64,000 nt of DNA from positions 62,001-126,000 of the forward strand of contig NZ_JAQQPS010000012.1 in the NCBI RefSeq assembly GCF_036688685.1, in the 5' to 3' direction. Every line of letters starts with the position of its first letter. The first letter of the stretch is position 1. This stretch comes from JALYUM01 sp036688685. Its GTDB lineage: Bacteria > Pseudomonadota > Gammaproteobacteria > Burkholderiales > Burkholderiaceae_D. Below, piece by piece: positions 57,205 to 64,000 of this stretch. Below the pieces are notes generated by a model. It was given only the letters and a program-made list of their open reading frames with translations. It was not told where the DNA came from and made no database searches. The position numbers and the translations under genes are program-made.

Positions 57205-59181
57205 TTGCGTTTCACAACCCAGCTGTGGCACGAAAAGCTCAGAAATCACCTGCCAGGCATCCTGGTCAATGCTGCCGCCATTGCGGCCTTCGCCGTGATT
57301 GTGCGCCATTCGACTGTCCAGTGGGTGGCTGGCTGGACCATGACAGGGCTGCTCTGGTGCGTGCTGCGCGTGCTGGTGCACCGCGCCTGCCAGCGCTGGG
57401 CAACACGCCATCCGGATGGCGCCGCGCCGGGGGCGCAGCAAGTCCTGCTGGCAGGCGGCCTGCTCGGCTCGGCCGCCTTGTGGGCCCTGGCCGCCTGCCT
57501 CGGGCTGCCCGCCTTCAGCGTGAGCGAGCAATTTACGGTACTGGTCGTCCTCGCGGCCCTCGCGGGCGGCGCCACCGGCACCCTTGCCAGCATGCCCATC
57601 ATCGGCAAAATCTACATCGGCATCCTGCTGGCGCCCAGTTGCGCCCAGTTGCTGCTGCTGCCGGACGAAAAAATGAACGTGCTCGGCCTGATCGGCCTGG
57701 TCTTTGCCGTCGTCATGATGAATAGCCAGAACAACAATTTCCGGCTGCTGCGCACGACGCTTGCGCTCACCAGCGACAAGGAAGAATTGATCCGCCAGTT
57801 GTCGGAAAAGAACCAGCAGATCTTGCAGGTCAATGACGGCCTCGAACAGACCGTTGCCGCCCGTACCGCACAACTCGAGTTTCTGGCCAATCACGACCCG
57901 CTGACCGGCCTGCTCAACCGGCGCGGTTTCATGTCCTACCCGTTTGCCCACCGCCATACCGGGCGGCACAAGACCATCATCTTCATCGACCTCGACCACT
58001 TCAAGGATATCAATGACGGGATGGGCCACGCGTTTGGCGACCTGTTGCTGCGGGCGGTCTCCGACCGCCTGCAGGAGGTGATGGCCGAACTGGCGCTGAC
58101 CACCAGTGCCGCCGACCCTGCCGTATGCCGCTGGGGCGGCGACGAATTCGTGGTGTGCCTCACGCGGCCGGCCGGCCAGCCGGGCGCCAGCGCCGCCGAG
58201 TACCAGCGCATGCACGCACGCCTGTCCAGCCCGTTCCAGCTGGGCGAGCACAAGCTGCCGGTCGGCATGAGCATGGGGATCTTCGAGCGTGCCGGCAATG
58301 CCGCCTTCGACCTGCACCAGGCCCTGATGTTTGCCGACATCGCCACAGCGGACGCCAAGAAGCTGGGGCGCGGGCGCCTGTCGTTTTATTCGGAGCGCTC
58401 GTACGAACTGCAGCAGCGCCGCCTGCGACTGACCCTGGCGCTGGCGCATGCGCACCAGGACGGCTCCTTGCACTTGCTGTTCCAGCCCATCGTGGCGGCG
58501 CACGACGGCGCGGTGGTGGCCTACGAAGCGCTGCTGCGCTGGACCCACCCCGAACTGGGCGCCGTCGGGCCGGACGAATTCATTCCGCTGGCTGAAAACG
58601 CAAATACCATCCTGTCGATCGGGCGCTGGGTGCTGGAACAGGCCTGTCAGCTCGCGCAAGGGTGGCCGGCAGGGGCCGACGCGACGGCGCCGCCCAAGGT
58701 GGCCGTGAATACCTCGATCCGCCAGCTGATCCAGCCCGATTTTGCCGACCTGGTTGGCGCCACGCTGGCGCACAGCGGACTGGCGCCGGCGCAGCTGATC
58801 ATCGAGGTCACCGAAACTGTCCTCGACGAGCGCAATATGGCGAGCGCCCTGGACACGCTGACGGCAGTCCATGCACTGGGCGTGGAAATTCACCTCGATG
58901 ACTTCGGCACCGGCTACTCGTCGCTGTCACGCCTGCGCCAGCTCCCCCTCGACGCCATCAAGATCGACAGAAGCTTCGTGATGCACATGGATGAAAAATC
59001 GGTGGCAGTCATTGAAGCGGCGGTGTTGATCGCCGACCGTTACGGCCTGCGCGTCATCGCCGAAGGCGTCGAAACAGCGCAACAACTGGCCATCCTGCGC
59101 ACCAAGGGCATCGACGAACTGCAAGGCTATTACTTCGGCCGTCCCGCCGCCCTTCCCCTCCAGAGCGCACAAGCGGCCTGA
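57205..59181 (+). CDS. GGDEF-EAL bifunctional c-di-GMP protein
   Basis: About 658 residues from a TTG at 57205 with GGAG six bases upstream; an in-frame ATG at 57124 lacks a ribosome site and would place the TATTTC-GTTTAA-GAAATA inverted repeat (57131-57148) inside the gene. Several membrane helices (about 15-190) precede a coiled coil, a GGDEF domain with intact WGGDEF, and an EAL domain with intact YEALLRW, DDFGTGYSSL, KIDRSF and EGVET. Both synthesis and breakdown of c-di-GMP are possible from the motifs. Confidence 0.9.
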   Translation: MRFTTQLWHEKLRNHLPGILVNAAAIAAFAVIVRHSTVQWVAGWTMTGLLWCVLRVLVHRACQRWATRHPDGAAPGAQQVLLAGGLLGSAALWALAACLGLPAFSVSEQFTVLVVLAALAGGATGTLASMPIIGKIYIGILLAPSCAQLLLLPDEKMNVLGLIGLVFAVVMMNSQNNNFRLLRTTLALTSDKEELIRQLSEKNQQILQVNDGLEQTVAARTAQLEFLANHDPLTGLLNRRGFMSYPFAHRHTGRHKTIIFIDLDHFKDINDGMGHAFGDLLLRAVSDRLQEVMAELALTTSAADPAVCRWGGDEFVVCLTRPAGQPGASAAEYQRMHARLSSPFQLGEHKLPVGMSMGIFERAGNAAFDLHQALMFADIATADAKKLGRGRLSFYSERSYELQQRRLRLTLALAHAHQDGSLHLLFQPIVAAHDGAVVAYEALLRWTHPELGAVGPDEFIPLAENANTILSIGRWVLEQACQLAQGWPAGADATAPPKVAVNTSIRQLIQPDFADLVGATLAHSGLAPAQLIIEVTETVLDERNMASALDTLTAVHALGVEIHLDDFGTGYSSLSRLRQLPLDAIKIDRSFVMHMDEKSVAVIEAAVLIADRYGLRVIAEGVETAQQLAILRTKGIDELQGYYFGRPAALPLQSAQAA

Positions 59182-59424
59182 CCGCAGGGTGTACGGCACT
59201 GCCGTTGATTGCATAAAGAACACCAATCTGTCGCCAGAGGCGCGTCACGCTGCGCTTTAATGATCAAAAATATATCAAAAATGACTATAAATTGCAATAT
59301 TTGAGTTACATTGTTGCATTTAGGAATTTTTTTCTCTAAAATTCACAAATACACAAAAATCATCGTAATTGTTAAGTTTAATGCGCTTGATCGTGCTTAT
59401 CTTTAACATTCAAACCTCTACACC
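59182..59424. other. AT-rich intergenic stretch before the chemoreceptor gene
   Basis: The 243 bp are far more AT-rich than the surroundings, with runs such as AAAAATATATCAAAAATGAC and a self-complementary ATTGCAAT. It probably holds the chemoreceptor promoter; no gene or clear consensus site was identified. Confidence 0.5.
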
Positions 59425-61410
59425 ATGCCTGACATTCAACCTTACAGCGCACGCCAATCCACGCGGCACGATGCCGGTTTCGGCGATTTTTTCCGCTACC
59501 ACGGCTGGCTCTCACCCGGCATCCGCCTGTTTCGCGCCTTGAGTTTCCAAGCCAAGTCGGCCTGGATTTCGCTCGCATTTCTCGCGCCGCTGGTGTTCGC
59601 GCTGTTCTATCTGTGGAGTGCTGCGGATGGCCTGATTCGCGTCACTACCTCGGAACGCCAGGGCTTGACCTATTCCGGCCTGGTGGTCGAGGGCATCAAA
59701 CTGGCGCAATTGCGCCGCCTCGCCGCGACCACCAACCAGGCTGCCCTGCCGGATGCGCAAACCCAGGTGCGCGCCAATGTCGAGGCGCTGAGCGCCATCG
59801 AGCAGCAGTTGGGCAAATCGTTCAATCTGGAAGCGGCCTATCGCCGCGCGAGCGAACTGCAGGCGCAATTGCAGCAATCGCCCGTCGGCGCCACGGTCGC
59901 GGCCACCTTCGACGCGCACACTGCCTACATCGATGCGCTGCTCGATCTGAACAACGCCGTTGCCGACGGTTCCCAGCTCTCGCTCGATCCCGATCTCGAC
60001 ACGTACCACATGATGAACATCGCGATCTTGCGCGGGCCGCTGCTGGTCGAAATGGTCGCCCGCATCGGCAACAAGGGCATGCTGGCGCTGCTCGGCCACG
60101 AACTGGCGCCGCAACAACGCGACAGCCTGATGGAAGACGTGGCCATTCAACAGCAGTTGGTCAAGGAAATCGCGGCGTCATACCAGCAGGGTCTGGCAGC
60201 GGACAGCGATGCCGCCGCCAGCCTCGACATCAAGGGCCTGATCGCCGCCATGAAGACGCAGCGCGATACGCTCAAAAGCCAGGTGCTGGGCACGGAACTC
60301 GCCACGCAGGCGCCCGCTTACCTGGCCGTGTCGAGCGCTGTGCTCGATGGCCTGCTGGCAGGCCAGGCCAGGGTCGCCGCTGAACTCGACCGCCGCCTGC
60401 AGGCCCGCATCGAGCGCCTGAGCGCGACCATCCATTTTCAACTCGCGCTCGCACTGGCCTTCGTGCTGGTGGCGTGTTACTTGCTGCTGGCGTTTTACAA
60501 GGTCATGATGGGCGGGCTGCAGGAAGTCGCCGGCCATCTGCAACAGATCACCGAAGGCAACCTGACCACGTCGCCGGCACCATGGGGCAGCGATGAAGCG
60601 GCGCAGTTGATGAAAACCATGGGGCGCATGCAGACCAGTTTGCGCGACATGGTCGGCATCGTCATCGACAGCTCGGCCAGCGTGCAGGTGGCCAGCGAGG
60701 AAATCGCCGCCGCCTCGAACGACCTGTCGCGCCGCACCGAAGAGACCGCTGCCAGCCTGGAGACAACCGCCTCCAGCATGGAACAGATCGGCAGCACCGT
60801 TCAGCACACGGCCGAAGCGGTCAAGAATGCCGCAGCCATCGTCAACGACAACGCCCGCTCCGCCTCCCGCGGTGGCGCCGTCATGGGCCAGGTGGTGTCG
60901 ACCATGAACGGTATCGAGCAATCGTCGCGCAAGATCGAGGAAATCATCAGCGTGATCGATGGGATTGCCTTCCAGACCAATATCCTGGCCCTGAACGCCG
61001 CCGTGGAGGCCGCCCGCGCCGGCGAGCAAGGGCGCGGCTTCGCCGTCGTGGCCAGCGAGGTGCGCATCCTGGCGCAACGCTCGGCCAGTGCCGCCAAGGA
61101 AATCAAGGTGCTCATCGGTGACAGCATGCAACAGGTTCAGGCCGGCACCACGGTGGCTGCCGACGCGGCCACCACCATCGCGGTCATCGTCAGCAACGCT
61201 GCCCGCATCGACAAGCTGATGGCCGACGTCGCCGCCAGCACAGCCGAGCAGGCGCTCGGCATTGCGCAGGTACAGCTGGCCATGGAATTACTCGATACCT
61301 CGACCCAGCAAAATGCGGCGCTGGTCGAGCAAACCGCGGCGGCGTCCGGCACCTTGTCGGACCAGGCGCAGCGGCTCAACGAAGAAATCAGTTTTTTCAA
61401 ATTGCGCTGA
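59425..61410 (+). CDS. Methyl-accepting chemotaxis protein
   Basis: A 661-residue transmembrane receptor. Helix 1 at about 43-65, a long periplasmic helical domain (about 70-330, DLDTYHMMNIAI), helix 2 at about 340-360 (LALAFVLVACYLLLAF), HAMP (GLQEVAGHLQQITEGNLTT), and the signalling tip EIISVIDGIAFQTNILALNA with VEAARAGEQGRGFAVVA. The ligand is unknown. The signalling tip is the standard one for coupling to CheA/CheW. Confidence 0.95.
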   Translation: MPDIQPYSARQSTRHDAGFGDFFRYHGWLSPGIRLFRALSFQAKSAWISLAFLAPLVFALFYLWSAADGLIRVTTSERQGLTYSGLVVEGIKLAQLRRLAATTNQAALPDAQTQVRANVEALSAIEQQLGKSFNLEAAYRRASELQAQLQQSPVGATVAATFDAHTAYIDALLDLNNAVADGSQLSLDPDLDTYHMMNIAILRGPLLVEMVARIGNKGMLALLGHELAPQQRDSLMEDVAIQQQLVKEIAASYQQGLAADSDAAASLDIKGLIAAMKTQRDTLKSQVLGTELATQAPAYLAVSSAVLDGLLAGQARVAAELDRRLQARIERLSATIHFQLALALAFVLVACYLLLAFYKVMMGGLQEVAGHLQQITEGNLTTSPAPWGSDEAAQLMKTMGRMQTSLRDMVGIVIDSSASVQVASEEIAAASNDLSRRTEETAASLETTASSMEQIGSTVQHTAEAVKNAAAIVNDNARSASRGGAVMGQVVSTMNGIEQSSRKIEEIISVIDGIAFQTNILALNAAVEAARAGEQGRGFAVVASEVRILAQRSASAAKEIKVLIGDSMQQVQAGTTVAADAATTIAVIVSNAARIDKLMADVAASTAEQALGIAQVQLAMELLDTSTQQNAALVEQTAAASGTLSDQAQRLNEEISFFKLR

Positions 61411-61453
61411 TCGAGATCGTTGAAAGACGGCGTCCAGCGCGAGAAAGCAGGCC

Positions 61454-62671
61454 ATGTTAAAGAAAATTTCGCTCGAACAGTTACAAGTTCGCATGTATGT
61501 CCACGAACTGTGCGGCCCCTGGATGGATTCGCCGTTCTGGAAGAAATCGTTCATGGTGGACGACCAGGCGACACTCGTCAAAATCGGCAGCACGCACTTC
61601 GACGCGGTCTGGATCGACACGGCGAAGGGCAAGGACGTAGCGCTCGCCGCGCTGGCGCCGCCTCCCCCAGCGCCGCAAGTGGCCGCGAAGGATGCGCCAA
61701 AACCGGTGCCGGCATCGATGGATGAAGAGATGGGCCGCGCCGCGCGCATCGTCGACAAGTCACGCCAGGCCGTCATGCTCATGTTCAATGAGGCGCGCAT
61801 GGGCGCGGCCGTCGACGTCGACAATGCCCAGGATCTGGTCGAAGAAATTTCGGCATCGGTGATGCGCAATCCGGGTGCCTTGATCAGCCTGGCGCGCCTG
61901 AAGTCGGCCGACGATTACACCTATATGCACTCGGTGGCGGTGTGTGCGCTGATGATCGCGCTGGCCACGCGAATGGGCCTCGATGAGGCGGGCATCCACG
62001 AAGCCGGCATGGCGGGCTTGCTGCATGACCTGGGCAAGGCGGTGACCGACCCCGACATCCTCAACAAACCGGGAAAACTGACCGATGCCGAGTTTGCGGT
62101 GGTGCGCCAGCATCCCGTGCTTGGCTATGACATCCTGCTGTTGGCAAATGGCGTCAGCCCGATCGTGCTGGACGTGTGCCGCCATCATCATGAAAAAATG
62201 GATGGCAGCGGCTACCCCGACCGCCTCGCTGGCGACCAGATCAGCCTGTATGCGCGCATGGGCGCCGTCTGCGATATCTACGATGCGATCACCTCCGACC
62301 GTCCCTACAAGAAGGGCTGGTGCCCGGCCGAATCGCTGCGCAAGATGGCGGAGTGGACCAATGGCCATCTGGACCCGGTGGTGTTCCAGGCGTTTGTCAA
62401 GGGCATGGGCATTTACCCGGTCGGCACGCTGGTGCGGCTCGAGTCGGGCAAGCTTGGCGTGGTCGTCGAACAGCAGGTCGGCAAATCGCTGCTCAAGCCC
62501 AAAGTCAGGGTGTTCTTTTCAAGCAAATCGAAAGCGTATATCGCGGCGGAATTGATCGACCTGGCGCGGCCGGGTATGCAGGACAAGATCGTTGCGCACG
62601 AGAATCCGGAGAAATGGGGTTTGAAGGATATCGACCGGTACTGGCTCAATGGGGGCGCGACGGCGCATTGA
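61454..62671 (+). CDS. HD-GYP c-di-GMP phosphodiesterase with DUF3391
   Basis: A 405-residue cytoplasmic protein. N-terminal DUF3391 (about 1-130: KKISLEQLQVRMYVHELCG) and HD-GYP domain (about 145-330) with AGLLHDLGKA and the full HHHEKMDGSGYPDRLAGDQI signature (20 residues). It should hydrolyse c-di-GMP. Lies 43 bp after the chemoreceptor in the same direction; co-transcription is possible. Confidence 0.94.
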   Translation: MLKKISLEQLQVRMYVHELCGPWMDSPFWKKSFMVDDQATLVKIGSTHFDAVWIDTAKGKDVALAALAPPPPAPQVAAKDAPKPVPASMDEEMGRAARIVDKSRQAVMLMFNEARMGAAVDVDNAQDLVEEISASVMRNPGALISLARLKSADDYTYMHSVAVCALMIALATRMGLDEAGIHEAGMAGLLHDLGKAVTDPDILNKPGKLTDAEFAVVRQHPVLGYDILLLANGVSPIVLDVCRHHHEKMDGSGYPDRLAGDQISLYARMGAVCDIYDAITSDRPYKKGWCPAESLRKMAEWTNGHLDPVVFQAFVKGMGIYPVGTLVRLESGKLGVVVEQQVGKSLLKPKVRVFFSSKSKAYIAAELIDLARPGMQDKIVAHENPEKWGLKDIDRYWLNGGATAH

Positions 62672-62771
62672 AGGTGCGTCATGGCGCGCTGCATGGGCCA
62701 GCTTTCGGCAGCGGATTTTCCGGGCGCCGAAGACCGAACGTGGCGCATGACTTGTCGCTGTCGCAGCCCGT

Positions 62772-64000
62772 TCAGAACCGCCAGGTGCCAGTCAGGCTGA
62801 CGTTGCGCCCCTCCCCCGGCGTGATCCAGCGCGACACGTGCAGGTGGCTCGACACGAAATACTGCTGGTCGAAGACATTGCGCAGCGCCAGTTGAAGTTC
62901 GAGCGACTGGCCATTGCCGATTTTTTGCGCCCAGGTCTGGGTCGCATCGACGCGGCCGTAGCCGGGCAGCGTGGTGCCGTTGGCCTCGTCGGCGAAACGC
63001 GCGCCTCGCAGGTACAGCCCGGCGCCGGTTTTCCAGGCCTCGTTCCAGCGATATTGGCCCCACAAGGTCATGGCGTGGCGCGCCACATTCGGCACCCGCT
63101 TACCGCCATACACGGCGTTTTGCAGATACACGGCGTTGGTGTACGCGTAGGTCGCGGCCACCGTCAGGTGCGTCGTGACGGCCCCGGTCAGCGACGCCTC
63201 CAGGCCTTGCGAGCGGGCGGCGCCGTCGACGGTGAAATCAAAATTGTTGGCCGGCGTACTCTGGTCGGCCGAAATCATATTCGTCTGGTTGAGCCGATAC
63301 ACGGCGACATCGCCCATCAGGCCACCGCCCAGCCAGAGCGATTTCCAGCCCAGTTCGGCCTGGCGCGATACGCGCGAAGGCAGCGACCGGTTCGATGACG
63401 ACGACACCTGGTTCGGCGCCATGCCGGCCGCGACGTTCGCGTACACGCTGTGCTGCACTGACACGCGGTACAGCAGCCCCAGCTTCGGCGACCAGCGCGC
63501 TTCATCCACCGGCAGCGTGTTGGCGGCGCCATACAGGAATTGCTGGTCCGTGTAGCGCAATCCCGCCACCAGCGACCAGGCGCCGAGGTCGACCTGGTCC
63601 TGGGCCGACGCCGCCACCGACGACAGGTCTTCGGTCGTCAGCGAACGGGCAAGCGCCACCCCTGCCGGGGGCGCCGTCACGCGCCCGTAGACGGGGGCGT
63701 AGACATTGATGGCCGGGCTGGTGGCGGCCGGGACGCTTAAGGACGGCTGGTTCAGCGTTTCCTGGTACTTGTCGAGGCCAAAAAACAGGTGGTGGGTCAG
63801 GCCGGCGAAGGTCTGCTCGCTGCTCAAGGACGCGGCGATGCTCGAAATTCGGCGCGTGGTACCGGGTTCCCAGGCCGACACCCGGCCGTAGGTCCCGGCA
63901 GGCTGACCGGCCAGTGGCGTACCGTTCAACAGATTTTTGATCGAGGTCGAATGCGCTTCGAGGTGGGTGGCGTCAACCGCCAGGCGGGTGGTCTCGGTGA
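62772..64000 (-). CDS. TonB-dependent siderophore receptor, partial
   Basis: The C-terminal part of an outer membrane receptor; the frame continues past the right edge, so plug and TonB box are not seen. Beta-barrel repeats are typical of ferrichrome/FhuA-type receptors (WSLVAGLRYTDQQF, YRVSVQHSVYANVAAGMAPN, LQLALRNVFDQQYFVSSH) and the chain ends in the outer membrane signature SLTGTWRF. Iron-siderophore uptake is the likely role; the ligand is unknown. The 100 bp between the HD-GYP stop and this gene hold nothing recognisable. Confidence 0.9.
   Translation of the reverse strand, partial: TETTRLAVDATHLEAHSTSIKNLLNGTPLAGQPAGTYGRVSAWEPGTTRRISSIAASLSSEQTFAGLTHHLFFGLDKYQETLNQPSLSVPAATSPAINVYAPVYGRVTAPPAGVALARSLTTEDLSSVAASAQDQVDLGAWSLVAGLRYTDQQFLYGAANTLPVDEARWSPKLGLLYRVSVQHSVYANVAAGMAPNQVSSSSNRSLPSRVSRQAELGWKSLWLGGGLMGDVAVYRLNQTNMISADQSTPANNFDFTVDGAARSQGLEASLTGAVTTHLTVAATYAYTNAVYLQNAVYGGKRVPNVARHAMTLWGQYRWNEAWKTGAGLYLRGARFADEANGTTLPGYGRVDATQTWAQKIGNGQSLELQLALRNVFDQQYFVSSHLHVSRWITPGEGRNVSLTGTWRF

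Noticed and set aside
59380..59405. Possible sigma-28 promoter before the chemoreceptor gene (TTAAGTTT ... GCTTATC)
   Set aside because: The second element does not match GCCGATAA and the spacing is wrong.

Overview
The window is GC-rich bacterial DNA with densely packed genes, many 4-bp stop/start overlaps and GTG/TTG starts. Protein character (IS1595-type transposase, RbbA/YhhJ-type exporter, CzcI-like protein, GlxA-type regulator, N-ATPase operon) points to a betaproteobacterium, most likely Burkholderiales/Oxalobacteraceae (Massilia/Duganella type). That assignment is inference from sequence flavour, not a database match. No rRNA, tRNA, CRISPR array or replication origin was seen.

Layout. 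1-4.7 kb: end of a heavy-metal efflux locus (CzcC-like outer membrane protein cut by the left edge, CzcI-like protein), a complete IS1595-family insertion sequence with perfect terminal repeats and an 8-bp target duplication, glutathione-dependent formaldehyde dehydrogenase (adhC) and a divergent GlxA-type regulator. 5.0-57 kb: an accessory island devoted to energy and redox survival under low oxygen. It holds two Crp/Fnr-type regulators without Fe-S cysteines, a PAS histidine kinase, VIT-type metal transporter, old yellow enzyme, an RbbA-type ABC/HlyD/NodT exporter, universal stress protein plus Cu-type P-ATPase, chromate transporter, alcohol dehydrogenase, arcD plus porin, cfa-arcA-arcB-arcC (arginine deiminase pathway), two BON-domain paralogues, a P2-type cation ATPase, a nine-gene N-ATPase operon (atpDCQRBEFAG), and a fermentation operon (MFS carrier, GltD-like oxidoreductase, NifJ-type pyruvate oxidoreductase, DHOD-like protein, MaoC-phosphotransacetylase fusion, acetate kinase, second DnaK, DUF1275 protein), then PRC-barrel, L,D-transpeptidase and MlaF-like genes. 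57-64 kb: GGDEF-EAL protein, chemoreceptor, HD-GYP protein and a TonB-dependent receptor cut by the right edge.

How it fits together (inference). Arginine enters through ArcD and yields ATP by ArcA, ArcB and ArcC. Pyruvate is oxidised by NifJ, electrons pass through the GltD-like flavoprotein, and acetyl-CoA gives ATP through the phosphotransacylase and AckA. The N-ATPase would use ATP to export Na+ or H+. DnaK, BON, Cfa, USP and L,D-transpeptidase proteins suit protection of proteins and envelope in energy-starved cells.

The most striking signal is a conserved box, consensus AAGCGCGCAGCCACACAGAG, found 13 times between 5.8 and 57.0 kb. Every copy sits in a gene-start region, points towards the gene, lies about 42-100 nt before the start codon, and is usually followed at once by a stem-loop whose sequence differs from copy to copy. 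In three divergent intergenic regions it occurs as outward-facing pairs. It precedes nearly every transcription unit of the island and was not seen before the flanking units. This looks like an undescribed regulon signature (promoter/operator or 5' leader). A perfect Fnr-type site (TTGAT-N4-ATCAA) sits upstream of one copy.
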